43,927 nt of DNA, taken from positions 1-43,927 of the forward strand of contig JAOUCS010000015.1 of the NCBI GenBank assembly GCA_029859645.1. Reading direction: 5' to 3'. This DNA comes from Lysobacterales bacterium (GTDB lineage: Bacteria > Pseudomonadota > Gammaproteobacteria > Xanthomonadales > SZUA-36). The notes below the pieces were generated by a model that saw only the letters and a list, made by a program, of their open reading frames with translations, made no database searches and was not told where the DNA came from. Of this stretch, positions 28,099 through 37,630 are shown one piece after another (positions within the stretch are counted from its first letter, which is position 1; every line of letters begins with the position of its first letter). Both the position numbers and the translations under genes were made by a program.

Positions 28099-30171
28099 TT
28101 AAACTCCGGCAAACCGCGCGGCATCGCCGATCCAGCGCCGGATCAGCTTTGCCGATGTCTCCGGGTTGCGCTTGAGTAAACGTTCGGCAACCGCCGGAAT
28201 GCTTTCCAGCAGTTGCTGATCGCGGGACAGGTCGGCTACCCGGAATTGCAACATACCTGTCTGTCGCGTGCCCAGAACCTCCCCGGGCCCGCGCAGTTCG
28301 AGGTCCTTTTCCGCAATGCGGAATCCATCGGTGGTTTCCCGCATGATGTTCAGGCGCTCTTTGGCCAGCGGGCCAATGGGTGGGCTGTATAACAGCACGC
28401 AGGAAGCCTGCTCATCACCACGACCCACACGCCCCCTGAGCTGATGCAGTTGCGCGAGACCCAGGCGTTCGGCGTTTTCGATGATCATCAGGGACGCATT
28501 GGGTACGTCCACACCGACTTCGATCACCGTGGTGGCAACCAGTAACTGGATGTCGCCTTGTTTGAAGTGATCCATTACTTGCTGTTTATCCTGCGGCTTC
28601 ATTCTTCCGTGGACCAACCCTACTTCGATCCCTGCGAGGCTGGCTTGTAAATTTCGGGCGACTTCTTCTGCGGCCTGCGCCTGGACCGCATCGGATTCTT
28701 CGATCAGTGTGCATACCCAGTAGGCCTGTTTTCCCTCCCGACAGGCCGCCGCAACCCTCGATACGACTTCGTTGCGCCGTTCATCGGAAATGACCGCCGT
28801 GGTGACCGGTTTCCTGCCTGGTGGAAGTTCGTCGATCACCGAGGTTTCCAGCCCGGCATAGGCGGTCATTGCAAGGGTCCTTGGAATCGGGGTGGCCGTC
28901 ATGATCAGTTGATGTGCGTGCAGTGACTCGGCGCCGGCTTTGTCCAGCAGGGCCAGCCGCTGATGAACGCCAAAACGGTGTTGCTCATCCACGATTGCCA
29001 GACCCAGCTTGCCAAAACTGACCCCTTCCTGCATCAGGGCATGGGTGCCGATGACCAGTGGTGCGCCCTGTTCAATCGCATCCAGTGCGGCTTGACGTGC
29101 TTTTCCGGTGACTTTTCCGCTGAGCCAGATTGGTGAGATTCCCAACGGCTCCAGCCATTCAGTAAAACTTCGAAGATGTTGCTCGGCCAGCAGTTCCGTG
29201 GGCGCCATCATGGCTACCTGGAATCCATTACCCATGGTTCTCAAGGCAGCCAGGGCCGCTACCACGGTTTTACCGGATCCGACATCACCCTGCACCAGTC
29301 GTTGCATGGGATGGTCGAGTGAAAGGTCCCGGTGGATCTCATCGATGACACGATACTGCGCGCCGGTCAGTCGAAACGGAAGACGCTCCAGGAATGTCTG
29401 CTCAAGTGTTGATTTGCTGGGCATCCCTGCTGCCCGAAGCTTACGCTGCTGCCGGTGCAGCTGTTGAACGCTGAGGTTGTGGGCCAGCAGTTCCTCCAGG
29501 GCCAGGCGCTGCTGCGCCGGATGCCGCCTTTCCACCAGCGCGGCCACATCCGCGCCGGCGGGTGGCCGGTGAATGTAGGTCAGTGCTTCCGCCAGCGGAG
29601 ACATTTTAAGGTTACCGCGAAGGTCATCCGGCAGCAGTTCTTCAAGTTCCAGCTGACCCGAGTTCAGCAGCGCGAGCGCCTGTTCAGTCAGCTTCTGCCA
29701 GCTGGCCTGGCCCAGGCCCTCAACGGTCGGATAGACCGGTGTCAGGCGATCAGAAACGGCTTCATCGGCTTCATTGAGTATCCGCTTGTAGCTGGGGTGA
29801 ACCATGTCCAGTCCCTGGTAACCGCCCCGGACCTCGCCATAGCAGCGAACCTGCGTTCCCCTTGAAAACTGGCGTTTCTGGGCTGCCCTGAAGTGAAAAA
29901 ACCGGAGCGTCAGCCGCCCGGTACCATCAGAGATGACGACAACCAGCGTGGCGCGCCTGCCGCGCACGATCGTGGAATGTTCCACTTCTCCTTCAACCAG
30001 CACGCGGGCGCCGGGATACAATGCGCCGATCGGATGAATACGGGTCCGGTCCTCGTATCGAAAAGGCAGGTGAAAAAGCAGATCCTGGCTGGAATGGATG
30101 CCCAGCTGATTCAGAGATGATTCGAGACTGGGGCCGACCCCGCGAAGTTCGCGTAAATCAGAGGCCAACAA
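28099..30171 (-). CDS. recG: ATP-dependent DNA helicase RecG
   Basis: The product has about 690 residues (E. coli RecG 693). An N-terminal wedge/OB domain ([42 protein letters not shown]) is followed by helicase motifs: I in [20 protein letters not shown], Ia [14 protein letters not shown] (DEQH) [50 protein letters not shown] and [14 protein letters not shown]. The C-terminal TRG segment reads [25 protein letters not shown]. RecG remodels stalled forks and branch-migrates Holliday junctions. The frame is open to 30219, but alignment and GTGGAAG upstream favour a TTG at 30171 (or 30168) inside the end of ridA, giving a 14-nt overlap. Confidence 0.97.
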   Translation of the reverse strand: MLASDLRELRGVGPSLESSLNQLGIHSSQDLLFHLPFRYEDRTRIHPIGALYPGARVLVEGEVEHSTIVRGRRATLVVVISDGTGRLTLRFFHFRAAQKRQFSRGTQVRCYGEVRGGYQGLDMVHPSYKRILNEADEAVSDRLTPVYPTVEGLGQASWQKLTEQALALLNSGQLELEELLPDDLRGNLKMSPLAEALTYIHRPPAGADVAALVERRHPAQQRLALEELLAHNLSVQQLHRQQRKLRAAGMPSKSTLEQTFLERLPFRLTGAQYRVIDEIHRDLSLDHPMQRLVQGDVGSGKTVVAALAALRTMGNGFQVAMMAPTELLAEQHLRSFTEWLEPLGISPIWLSGKVTGKARQAALDAIEQGAPLVIGTHALMQEGVSFGKLGLAIVDEQHRFGVHQRLALLDKAGAESLHAHQLIMTATPIPRTLAMTAYAGLETSVIDELPPGRKPVTTAVISDERRNEVVSRVAAACREGKQAYWVCTLIEESDAVQAQAAEEVARNLQASLAGIEVGLVHGRMKPQDKQQVMDHFKQGDIQLLVATTVIEVGVDVPNASLMIIENAERLGLAQLHQLRGRVGRGDEQASCVLLYSPPIGPLAKERLNIMRETTDGFRIAEKDLELRGPGEVLGTRQTGMLQFRVADLSRDQQLLESIPAVAERLLKRNPETSAKLIRRWIGDAARFAGV

Positions 30172-30538
30172 CGGCTTCCACTTCCACCCCCGCGCCCATT
30201 GGCAGAGCCGCAACGCCAACCGTGGCCCGGGCGGGGTAGGGTTCGGTGAAATATTCCGCCATGACCTCGTTCACGCGGGCGAAATTTTCGAGGTCGGTCA
30301 TGTAGATGTTGAGCTTGACGATGCCATCGAGGCTGCCGCCCGCAGCTTCGCATACCGCACGCAGGTTCATGAACACGCGATGAGCCTGGGCGACGATATC
30401 ACCTTCCACGATCTGCATGGTCGATGGATTCAGTGGTATCTGGCCCGACAGGTACACCGTATTGCCATGCCTGACGGCCTGGGAATAGGGCCCGATTGCC
30501 TTTGGCGCCTTGTCTGTATTGATGGTTTCCCTTGTCAT
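30158..30538 (-). CDS. ridA: RidA family enamine/imine deaminase
   Basis: The 126-residue trimeric enzyme hydrolyses reactive enamine/imine intermediates such as 2-aminoacrylate released by PLP enzymes. Signatures are [61 protein letters not shown] and the catalytic Arg in [25 protein letters not shown], with the downstream Glu kept. It sits between spoT (24-nt gap) and recG (overlap), the usual gammaproteobacterial place for this gene. Confidence 0.96.
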   Translation of the reverse strand: MTRETINTDKAPKAIGPYSQAVRHGNTVYLSGQIPLNPSTMQIVEGDIVAQAHRVFMNLRAVCEAAGGSLDGIVKLNIYMTDLENFARVNEVMAEYFTEPYPARATVGVAALPMGAGVEVEAVVGL

Positions 30539-30562
30539 GGTGCTGTCCTCGCAGATTTATGA

Positions 30563-32704
30563 CTAACCCACCCGGTGTGCCCTGATGACATTGCTGTTTC
30601 TTCGCAGTCTTCGCATGACGCGCGCCATGTGGTCGCGATCCTTGACGCTGATATTGAACAGCAAAGTGGCGATTTCAGGATTGGCTTCCGGTTGGGCCAC
30701 GGTTTCGATATTACTTCCCGCCTCACCGATGCTGGTGGAAACATTTGCCAGGACGCCTGGCGTATTGCGGGTTACGATGCGCACGGACACCGGGAACATT
30801 CCCTTGGTGATCGGCGCCCAGATGACATCCACGCAGCGGTCAGGGTGCTTGCGGAATTCACGCACATTGCTGCAGGAAACCCGGTGCACAACCAGCCCTT
30901 TGTCGGTAGAGACATAGGCCATGATCTTGTCGCCGGGAACCGGCAGGCAACAGGCGCCAAAGCTCAGGGCGTTCCCCTCGGAGCCGGCAATGGTGATGGC
31001 TTCACCGGTATCGTGCGCATCGGTGTGTGGATGAGTTTCGGGCAGGAGTTTGCCGGCCACGATGTTGGCCAGTGTCGTACCCAGGGCCAATTCATGAAAT
31101 ACGTCTTCCTGCCGCGTCAGGTGATTTTCTTGCAGGAATTTTTTCCAGTTTTGCTCCGGGATCGCATCAACCGAGCTGCCGCGTGCATTAAGGGCTTTCT
31201 CAAGTAATCTGAGCCCCAGTGCCACGGTTTCTTCCTGGCGCAGACTCTTCAGATAGTGCCTGATGGCTGTGCGGGCTCTGGCCGTGGCGGCGAATTCAAG
31301 CCACTCCGGCTTCGGCTGGACTTTCTTGTTGGTCTTGATCTCGACGGTCTGTCCGTTAGCCAGGCGCGTTGACAGAGGGACCTCAAGGTGGTCGACCAGC
31401 GCTTCAGCCGTGTGGTTCCCTACATCGGTATGGATTGCATAAGCAAAATCCAGTGCTGTTGCATTCTTGCGCAGGTCGATGATCTTACCTTTGGGTGTAA
31501 ATACGAAAATCTCGTCGGGGAACAGGTCCGACTTGGCATGATCCAGGAACTCGAGTGAGTCACCGGTATGGCGCTGGACATCGACCAGGCGCATCAGCCA
31601 TTCCCTGGCCCGGACTTCAGCGGTTTTTGGACTGGGTCCGCCCGGACCGGCGCCCGCCTTATACTGCCAGTGGGCCGCTGCGCCCTTGCTGGCCATGATA
31701 TCCATTTCCTCGGTTCGTATCTGAATTTCTATCGGCAAACCATAAGGACTGTTAAGGATGGTGTGCAGCGACTGGTAACCGTTGGCCTTGGGCAGCGCGA
31801 TAAAATCCTTGAATCGGCCGGGCTTGGGCTGGTAAAGGCTGTGCACGGCGCCCAGCGCCAGGTAACAGTGCGACTCGGTATGAGTGATGACGCGGAAAGC
31901 GAAGAAATCGGTGACGTCTGAAAAGGACAGGTCTTTGGCCAACATTTTTTTGTAAATGCTGTAAGGTGATTTTTCCCGGCCGGTAATTCGACAGGGAACC
32001 CCCACGTCGTTCATCTTCTTGCGCAGCCCTTCGAGAATGTTCTCTACAATTTCCTGCCGGTGGCCGGTCATCGACTCAAGGTGTTCGTTGATGGTTTTGT
32101 GTCGCCAGGGGTACAGGCTGGCGAACCCCATGTCCTCCAGTTCGTGTTTCATGCTGTTCATGCCAAGCCGGTCTGCAATCGGCGCATAGATATCCAGCGT
32201 TTCCCGGGCAATACGTCGTCGCGAGTCAAGTGACATGCTGCCCAGCGTCCGCATGTTGTGCAGACGGTCTGCAAGCTTGATGAAAATCACCCGGAGGTCG
32301 CGAGACATGGCCAGCATCAGCTTGCGGAAGCTTTCGGCATCCGCCTCAATCCGTGTGCGGAATTTCATCTTGTCGAGCTTGGTGACGCCTTCGACCAGGT
32401 CGGCGATTTCCGGACCGAAGTCAGCCTCTATGTCGGTCCAGCCGATTTCAGTATCTTCAATGGTGTCGTGCAGTATCGCGGCTGCAATACTGACGTGATC
32501 CATGCGCAGATTCGCCAGGATCTGCGCGACAGCCACAGGATGGAGAATATAGGGTTCACCGGTTTTCCGGGTTTGTCCGCGGTGGGCGGCTTCACCCAGG
32601 TCATAAGCTCGCAGCACGATGGCCACGGCTTCCGGATCAAGGTAGGTGTTCAGCAGGTCCCTGAGCTTCAGGACGGGTTCGGGATATCCTGTTGCTGCCT
32701 GCAT
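30563..32704 (-). CDS. spoT: Bifunctional (p)ppGpp synthetase/hydrolase SpoT
   Basis: The 713-residue stringent-response enzyme has an intact HD hydrolase domain (residues 1-200: HRGQTRKTGEPYILHPVAVA, AAILHDTIEDTE with His79/Asp80, IKLADRLHNMRTL). The synthetase domain keeps its catalytic carboxylates (Asp266 in TDFFAFRV, Glu326 in PIEIQIRT) and GYQSLHT. TGS (about 395-460: IFVFTPKGKIIDLRKNATALDFAYAIHT), helical and zinc-finger-like regions and a C-terminal ACT domain (about 640-713) follow. Both activities look functional, so it can make and degrade (p)ppGpp. The start is just upstream of rpoZ's end (38-nt gap) in the order gmk-rpoZ-spoT. Confidence 0.97.
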   Translation of the reverse strand: MQAATGYPEPVLKLRDLLNTYLDPEAVAIVLRAYDLGEAAHRGQTRKTGEPYILHPVAVAQILANLRMDHVSIAAAILHDTIEDTEIGWTDIEADFGPEIADLVEGVTKLDKMKFRTRIEADAESFRKLMLAMSRDLRVIFIKLADRLHNMRTLGSMSLDSRRRIARETLDIYAPIADRLGMNSMKHELEDMGFASLYPWRHKTINEHLESMTGHRQEIVENILEGLRKKMNDVGVPCRITGREKSPYSIYKKMLAKDLSFSDVTDFFAFRVITHTESHCYLALGAVHSLYQPKPGRFKDFIALPKANGYQSLHTILNSPYGLPIEIQIRTEEMDIMASKGAAAHWQYKAGAGPGGPSPKTAEVRAREWLMRLVDVQRHTGDSLEFLDHAKSDLFPDEIFVFTPKGKIIDLRKNATALDFAYAIHTDVGNHTAEALVDHLEVPLSTRLANGQTVEIKTNKKVQPKPEWLEFAATARARTAIRHYLKSLRQEETVALGLRLLEKALNARGSSVDAIPEQNWKKFLQENHLTRQEDVFHELALGTTLANIVAGKLLPETHPHTDAHDTGEAITIAGSEGNALSFGACCLPVPGDKIMAYVSTDKGLVVHRVSCSNVREFRKHPDRCVDVIWAPITKGMFPVSVRIVTRNTPGVLANVSTSIGEAGSNIETVAQPEANPEIATLLFNISVKDRDHMARVMRRLRRNSNVIRAHRVG

Positions 32705-32742
32705 GGGACCTGTTCTTGGCTGTTGGCCGGTGATTGCGTTGC

Positions 32743-33006
32743 TTACGGCGTGAAGTCGTCGTCCTCGATGCGGGTGTCGAATGCTTCGGCTGTTTCGATT
32801 TCAGCCTGGATGACATCGACGCGCTCAGGATCAACCAAACCATCAGCGATTTCCCGCAAGGCGATAACGGTAGGCTTGTCGTTCTCTTCCTCGACCAGCG
32901 GCTCTGCGCCGTGAGAGATCTGGCGAGCCCGCTTGGTCGCCGTGAGTACCATCTCGAAACGGTTATCGATCCTGTTAAGACAGTCTTCTACTGTAATTCG
33001 TGCCAT
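32743..33006 (-). CDS. rpoZ: DNA-directed RNA polymerase subunit omega
   Basis: The 87-residue omega subunit begins [33 protein letters not shown], the fully conserved family start; GGAA lies about 9 nt upstream. An in-frame extension to 33045 is not supported. The middle [15 protein letters not shown] is also typical, and the acidic tail ([11 protein letters not shown]) is variable in the family. Omega helps assemble RNA polymerase and forms part of a ppGpp site, so its place next to spoT is meaningful. A 71-nt gap separates it from gmk. Confidence 0.96.
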   Translation of the reverse strand: MARITVEDCLNRIDNRFEMVLTATKRARQISHGAEPLVEEENDKPTVIALREIADGLVDPERVDVIQAEIETAEAFDTRIEDDDFTP

Positions 33007-33077
33007 ATTTATGTTTCCAAAAATGCCGTTGAATCTGTTTCCCAAAAGCCTTTAAGGCCCGGGCTGAACGTACCATT

Positions 33078-33698
33078 TTATCTCGTTCCAAGCAGTTCCG
33101 CCATCATTTCGCGGTATTCGCTCTCAGTCCGGCGCCGCTTGGGATTGCCGGAGCGGATAATCGCATGCAAATCGAGCAATGCCTTCTCGAAATCGTCATT
33201 GATGACCAGGTCATCAAACTCGTCCCAGTGGGAAATTTCGGCCTGGGCTTCGCGCATTCGACGCTGGATGACTTGCTCGCTGTCCTGGCCCCGCGCCTCC
33301 AACCGCTGGCGCAGAATTTCCAGCGACGGCGGCACGATAAAAACAGAGCGGCAGGAAGGAAAAGCCTTCCTGATCTGGCGGGCGCCCTGCCAGTCTATAT
33401 CCAGGATGACATCAAAACCGGCCGCGAGCTGGCTTTCCACCGCTTTTCGCCCGGTGCCGTAGCGGTTGCCAAAGACCAGGGCATGCTCCAGGAATTCATT
33501 CTGTTCGGCCAGGGATTCAAAAGTCTGGAGGTCGACGAAATGATAGTGAACCCCGTCCTGCTCGGCTGGCCTGGGCGTGCGGGTGGTGTAGGAGACAGAA
33601 AGCCTGGTGCGCTGATCCTTCTCGAGAAGCGCGCTGATCAGGCTGGTTTTTCCTCCGCCGGAAGGGGCGGCTACAACGTACAGCCTGGGTTTACTCAA
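33078..33698 (-). CDS. gmk: Guanylate kinase
   Basis: The product has about 206 residues. It phosphorylates GMP to GDP with ATP. The P-loop is [10 protein letters not shown] (residues 10-19); GMP-binding residues lie in [21 protein letters not shown]; the lid is [21 protein letters not shown]. The frame is open to a GTG at 33716, but a TTG at 33698 (TTGAGTAA, overlapping the yicC stop by 8 nt) aligns its N-terminus (MSKPRLYVV) exactly with E. coli Gmk and has AGG about 9 nt upstream, so I prefer it. It is in the operon yicC-gmk-rpoZ-spoT. Confidence 0.95.
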   Translation of the reverse strand: MSKPRLYVVAAPSGGGKTSLISALLEKDQRTRLSVSYTTRTPRPAEQDGVHYHFVDLQTFESLAEQNEFLEHALVFGNRYGTGRKAVESQLAAGFDVILDIDWQGARQIRKAFPSCRSVFIVPPSLEILRQRLEARGQDSEQVIQRRMREAQAEISHWDEFDDLVINDDFEKALLDLHAIIRSGNPKRRRTESEYREMMAELLGTR

Positions 33699-34560
33699 TA
33701 TTCTGAACCTGTTCACGCATTTGCTCGATGGCGACCTTCAGTTCAACAGCGGCCTGGGTGGTGCGGTTGTCCACCGACTTGGAACTCAGCGTGTTGGATT
33801 CGCGATTGAATTCCTGCATCAGGAAATCCAGGCGGCGCCCTACCGGGTCGTCACGTTGCAGCACCAGCAAGGATTCATGTACGTGCGCATCCAGCCGGTC
33901 GAGTTCTTCGTCCACGTCAATTTTCTGTGACAGGATCGCCACTTCCTGCTCCAGCCGACCCGGGTCCAGTGGTTGTTGCAGGTCCGCGACGCGGGAGAGC
34001 AGTTTTTGTTTCAGGCCCTCACGAATATCCGGCAACCATTCGCGTACTTGTGACACATATCCGGAAATGTTGTTTAACCGTTCGCGGATGGCGGCGTCCA
34101 TTTGCTCGCCCTCGCGAGTTCGGGCAGACTTCAGCCCGGCGGCAGTCTCGGTGAGCAACTGTAGCGCGGCTTCATGCAGTGGTTGAGGGTCCGGCGCGCA
34201 TTCTTCGATCAATCCGGGCCAGCGCAGCATTGCCTGCAAATTGGGCTCCTGCTCAAGTCCGCTGATGGACTTCATCTGGCCATGCAACTGCAACAGCCGG
34301 GTCGCCAGCTGTTCATTCAGCTCCAGGCTGGAGCTGGCCATGTCGGCGGCCGCGACAAACCGGAGATTGGCATCGACTTTTCCCCGGCTCAGGAACTCAC
34401 CCAGGATTCTGCGGATGTCAGGTTCCAGCACCCTGAATTCCTCCGGAACCCGGAATCCGACTTCCAGGTAACGGTGGTTAACCGACCGGAGTTCCCAGGT
34501 CAGGCGACCAAAGGGAAATTGCCTTTCGGCGCTGGCAAATCCTGTCATACTGCGAATCAT
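33691..34560 (-). CDS. yicC: YicC family endoribonuclease
   Basis: The 289-residue protein starts [12 protein letters not shown], the nearly invariant family start, followed by [24 protein letters not shown]. The C-terminal DUF1732 part contains [36 protein letters not shown] and [19 protein letters not shown]. coli YicC is an RNA-binding hexameric endoribonuclease linked to decay of the small RNA RyhB. It is the first gene of the gmk operon and diverges from rph across 104 nt, a conserved gammaproteobacterial arrangement. Confidence 0.96.
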   Translation of the reverse strand: MIRSMTGFASAERQFPFGRLTWELRSVNHRYLEVGFRVPEEFRVLEPDIRRILGEFLSRGKVDANLRFVAAADMASSSLELNEQLATRLLQLHGQMKSISGLEQEPNLQAMLRWPGLIEECAPDPQPLHEAALQLLTETAAGLKSARTREGEQMDAAIRERLNNISGYVSQVREWLPDIREGLKQKLLSRVADLQQPLDPGRLEQEVAILSQKIDVDEELDRLDAHVHESLLVLQRDDPVGRRLDFLMQEFNRESNTLSSKSVDNRTTQAAVELKVAIEQMREQVQNIE

Positions 34561-34566
34561 GAATTG

Positions 34567-34595
34567 TTGTCCATTGTTGTGATTGGCACAATATT
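34567..34595 (+). promoter_or_regulatory. Possible sigma-70 promoter for rph-rdgB-hemW
   Basis: TTGTCC (34567-34572) and AATATT (34590-34595) are separated by 17 nt in the yicC/rph divergent gap. Each hexamer matches four of six consensus bases. Its position suits the rph operon (start at 34665). This is a pattern match only. Confidence 0.3.
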
Positions 34596-34664
34596 ACCGG
34601 CAAACGAGGGGCGCGTCAGTGATGTTTCGCTCCAGAATCCGAATCAGCAGAACAGGATGAATCA

Positions 34665-35381
34665 ATGAGACCAAGCGGCAGATCGCCCGACGAGTTGAGA
34701 TCGACGGTTATCAAACGGAATTACACCCGGCATGCGGAAGGTTCAGTGCTGGTCTGCTGCGGTGAAACCCATGTCTTGTGCACCGCTTCGGTGGAAGAGC
34801 GCGTGCCGCCGTTCCTGCGTGGCAAGGGCGAGGGCTGGGTGACAGCTGAATACGGCATGCTCCCCCGCTCGACGGGAAGCCGCATGTCCAGGGAAGCAGC
34901 GCGTGGTAAACAGGGCGGCCGGACGCTCGAGATCCAACGGCTGATCGGCCGGTCCTTGCGTGCAGTGGTTGACCGGGCGGCACTGGGTGAGCGGACGATC
35001 ACGCTGGATTGCGATGTGTTGCAGGCGGATGGAGGCACGCGAACCGCCTCGGTTACAGGGGCCTATGTTGCGTTGGTCGATGCGTGCCGCTGGCTGCTGT
35101 CCCGGGGGAAGATAAAAAGCGATCCGATTCACGGGCAGGTGGCAGCGGTTTCAGTGGGTATTTTTGGTGATATTCCGGTGCTCGACCTGGACTACCCGGA
35201 AGATTCCGGTGCGGAAACCGATATGAATGTCGTTATGAATGACGGCGGAGCATTCATCGAGTTGCAAGGTACCGCCGAGGGGCACGCTTTTCGCCGAAAT
35301 GAACTGGACGCCATGTTGACATTGGCAGAGCAGGGCATTCGACAGTTGATGACTATCCAGGATGAGGCTTTGAATGGCTGA
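34665..35381 (+). CDS. rph: Ribonuclease PH
   Basis: The 238-residue phosphate-dependent exoribonuclease trims the 3' ends of tRNA precursors. It shows [54 protein letters not shown] and [26 protein letters not shown]; the phosphate-binding segment and the Asp residues in [19 protein letters not shown] are present. The length equals the intact E. coli enzyme, so it is not the truncated K-12 form. AGGA lies about 7 nt before the ATG. The stop overlaps rdgB by 8 nt. Confidence 0.97.
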   Translation: MRPSGRSPDELRSTVIKRNYTRHAEGSVLVCCGETHVLCTASVEERVPPFLRGKGEGWVTAEYGMLPRSTGSRMSREAARGKQGGRTLEIQRLIGRSLRAVVDRAALGERTITLDCDVLQADGGTRTASVTGAYVALVDACRWLLSRGKIKSDPIHGQVAAVSVGIFGDIPVLDLDYPEDSGAETDMNVVMNDGGAFIELQGTAEGHAFRRNELDAMLTLAEQGIRQLMTIQDEALNG

Positions 35382-35988
35382 GCCCGAACAGCCCGGGAAG
35401 GCTCTCGTGCTGGCCAGTGGCAATGCCGGAAAACTTCGCGAACTGGCTGCCATACTTGTACCCCTGGGCTGGAAAGTAAGCGGCCAGAGCGACTGGGGTG
35501 TGACCGGGGCGGTCGAGGATGGCCTCAGTTTTATCGAAAATGCACTGATCAAAGCGCGCCACGCTTCGAAAAACACCGGTTTGCCGGCGCTCGGAGATGA
35601 CTCCGGGCTGGTGGTTGACGCCTTGAACGGCGCGCCTGGTATCTATTCCGCCAGGTTTGCGGGTGCGGATGCGGATGACCAGGCCAACAACCTCAAGCTG
35701 CTCAGGAAGCTCAACGGTGTGCCTCCTGAGGGCCGGACGGCCCATTTTTACTGTGCGATGGCGCTGGTTCGTCACCCGGACGATCCCTCGCCGTTACTGG
35801 CAACAGGCGCCTGGCACGGTGTCATTACCGACACTCCGGCCGGTGTCGGCGGGTTTGGATACGACCCGTTATTCTGGATTCCGAACGAAGGATGCACCTC
35901 TGCCGAGCTGACTGCTGAAAAGAAAAACCGCCTCAGTCACCGCGGACGGGCGTTGGCGCAGATGCTGGAGCAACTGGCTGAATTCTGA
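35374..35988 (+). CDS. rdgB: XTP/dITP diphosphatase RdgB
   Basis: The 204-residue nucleotide pool sanitiser hydrolyses ITP, dITP and XTP to monophosphates and pyrophosphate. Signatures are [76 protein letters not shown] and [11 protein letters not shown]. The start (ATGGCTGA) overlaps the rph stop, and hemW begins 2 nt after its own stop, so rph-rdgB-hemW is a tight operon. Confidence 0.97.
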   Translation: MAEPEQPGKALVLASGNAGKLRELAAILVPLGWKVSGQSDWGVTGAVEDGLSFIENALIKARHASKNTGLPALGDDSGLVVDALNGAPGIYSARFAGADADDQANNLKLLRKLNGVPPEGRTAHFYCAMALVRHPDDPSPLLATGAWHGVITDTPAGVGGFGYDPLFWIPNEGCTSAELTAEKKNRLSHRGRALAQMLEQLAEF

Positions 35989-35990
35989 GC

Positions 35991-37136
35991 ATGGAACTGC
36001 CGCCCCTATCGCTTTATGTCCACCTGCCCTGGTGTGTCAAAAAATGTCCGTATTGCGACTTTAATTCCCATGCCTTGAAGGGCGAGGCGCCCTATGAGGA
36101 ATACTGTCAGGCGCTGCTGAAAGACCTGGAGCTGGATTTGCCACTGGTCTGGGGGCGTACCGTGCACAGCGTATTCTTTGGCGGTGGCACGCCCAGCCTG
36201 TTCAGCGCCGGGCAGATCGATCAGCTCCTGAAGGGTTTCCGGCGCCTGTTGAGAATCAGCCCGGAGGCCGAGGTCACCTTGGAGGCCAACCCCGGCACCA
36301 CGGAACACGACAGCTTTGCAGCGTACAGGGATGCCGGCATCAACCGCGTTTCGCTGGGTGTCCAGAGTTTCAGCGATGATCGCCTGGCCGCGATCGGCCG
36401 GATTCATGGCCGTGCCGAAGTAGCCAGGGCAGTGGAGAGCATTGATCGCTCCGGTATTAGCAATTTCAACATTGACCTGATGCATGCCTTGCCCGGTCAG
36501 GACACTGAAGCCGCCGTTCAGGATGTAAGAGACGCGATTTCATGCCATCCCGCCCATATCTCGCACTACCAGCTGACGCTCGAGCCAAATACGCCGTTTC
36601 ATGCGAATCCGCCACCGCTACCCGATGACGATCAGGCCTGGCGAATGCAGGATGAGTGTGGCCAGCTGTTGCAGTATGCCGGGTATGCCCAATACGAAAT
36701 TTCTGCCTGGGCGCTTCCCGGTGAAGAATGCAGGCACAATCTCAATTATTGGCGCTATGGCGATTTTCTCGGGATTGGGGCGGGCGCGCATGGGAAAATT
36801 ACGTTGCCTTCCGAAAACGGTATACGGCGCCGGATCCGTTCCCGGCATCCGCTTTCCTGGATGAAACAGGTATGGCAAGGCGACGGGCTGGCGGAAGACA
36901 GGCAGTTGCGCCCTGCTGAGTGTGTTTTCGAGTTTTTTCTCAACCAGTTGCGGTTGAAAGAAGGGGTCAGAAAGTCGCAATTTGAGCCACGCACGGGCGT
37001 CAGCTGGCCTGAGGTTGAAAAGCCGGTCAATGCCGCCATTGAAAAAGGTCTGCTGAAGGACCAGAATGGACTTCTGGTGCCGACCGAACTGGGCTGGCGT
37101 TTCACGAATGAAATCCAGGCGCTTTTTCTGCCCTGA
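35991..37136 (+). CDS. hemW: Radical SAM heme chaperone HemW
   Basis: The 381-residue protein has the radical SAM cluster motif CVKKCPYCDF (Cys15, Cys19, Cys22). Phe follows where HemN has a fourth Cys, the mark of HemW rather than coproporphyrinogen dehydrogenase. Other features are FFGGGTPSLFSAGQID, LEANPGT, RVSLGVQSFSDDRL, GRIHG and HISHYQLTLEPNTPF, with a C-terminal HemN-type domain ending GWRFTNEIQALFLP. HemW binds heme and delivers it to respiratory proteins. It is often placed next to rdgB. Confidence 0.96.
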   Translation: MELPPLSLYVHLPWCVKKCPYCDFNSHALKGEAPYEEYCQALLKDLELDLPLVWGRTVHSVFFGGGTPSLFSAGQIDQLLKGFRRLLRISPEAEVTLEANPGTTEHDSFAAYRDAGINRVSLGVQSFSDDRLAAIGRIHGRAEVARAVESIDRSGISNFNIDLMHALPGQDTEAAVQDVRDAISCHPAHISHYQLTLEPNTPFHANPPPLPDDDQAWRMQDECGQLLQYAGYAQYEISAWALPGEECRHNLNYWRYGDFLGIGAGAHGKITLPSENGIRRRIRSRHPLSWMKQVWQGDGLAEDRQLRPAECVFEFFLNQLRLKEGVRKSQFEPRTGVSWPEVEKPVNAAIEKGLLKDQNGLLVPTELGWRFTNEIQALFLP

Positions 37137-37215
37137 AAGTCTTGCATTCGGGCGCCCGGCTGAGTAAACTGGCCGGTCTTTCGCGTAAGCGTATACTGAA
37201 TAAATAGGAATTGTC

Positions 37216-37458
37216 ATGAAAGCCGGCATTCACCCCGAATACAATGATGTGGTGTTCCAGGACCTATCTTCGGATTTTGCGATCCTGACCCGCTCCACGA
37301 TCAAGAGCAAGGAAACCATCAAGTGGGAAGACGGTAACGAATACCCATTGGTGAAAGTTGAAGTTTCCAGTGCCTCACACCCGTTCTATACAGGAAAGCA
37401 CAAAGTGCTGGATTCTGGTGGCCGGGTCGACCGTTTCAAGAAGCGTTACGGCAAGTAA
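37216..37458 (+). CDS. rpmE2: 50S ribosomal protein L31 type B
   Basis: The 80-residue protein ([31 protein letters not shown]..., [28 protein letters not shown]) has the L31 pattern but lacks the zinc-binding cysteines of the A-type, so it is the zinc-independent type B form. In many bacteria the B-type replaces the A-type under zinc limitation under Zur control; I see no convincing Zur palindrome in the 79-nt upstream gap. AGGAA lies a few nt before the ATG. It ends with a strong terminator. Confidence 0.95.
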   Translation: MKAGIHPEYNDVVFQDLSSDFAILTRSTIKSKETIKWEDGNEYPLVKVEVSSASHPFYTGKHKVLDSGGRVDRFKKRYGK

Positions 37459-37479
37459 GGCACTCAACCAATCGAAGAA

Positions 37480-37506
37480 AACCCGCCTTTATGGCGGGTT
37501 TTTTTT
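37480..37506 (+). terminator. Rho-independent terminator after L31 gene
   Basis: A perfect 8-bp stem AACCCGCC / GGCGGGTT with a 5-nt loop is followed by six further T residues (37501-37506), 21 nt past the L31 stop codon. It separates the L31 transcript from gltA. Confidence 0.92.
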
Positions 37507-37563
37507 GCCCGAAATCCGATCGAATCATTATCTATAAAGAGTTGAATATTAACAGGTTTAATG

Positions 37564-37594
37564 TTGGCTGAAAATTATCAAATTGTGCTATATT
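37564..37594 (+). promoter_or_regulatory. Probable extended -10 promoter for gltA
   Basis: A near-consensus -10 TATATT (37589-37594) is preceded by TG one base upstream (extended -10). A weak -35 TTGGCT lies at 37564-37569 with a long 19-nt spacer. The surrounding DNA is strongly AT-rich compared with the genes. It lies about 37 nt before the gltA start codon. Confidence 0.5.
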
Positions 37595-37630
37595 GATTGG
37601 CCCCGATCAGTATTTGTGCAGGAGAATCCA

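Noticed and set aside
28092-28110. GCCGG ... CCGGC repeat between the TPR-protein gene and recG
   Set aside because: Short arms, no T-run, and it overlaps the recG stop codon; chance is likely.
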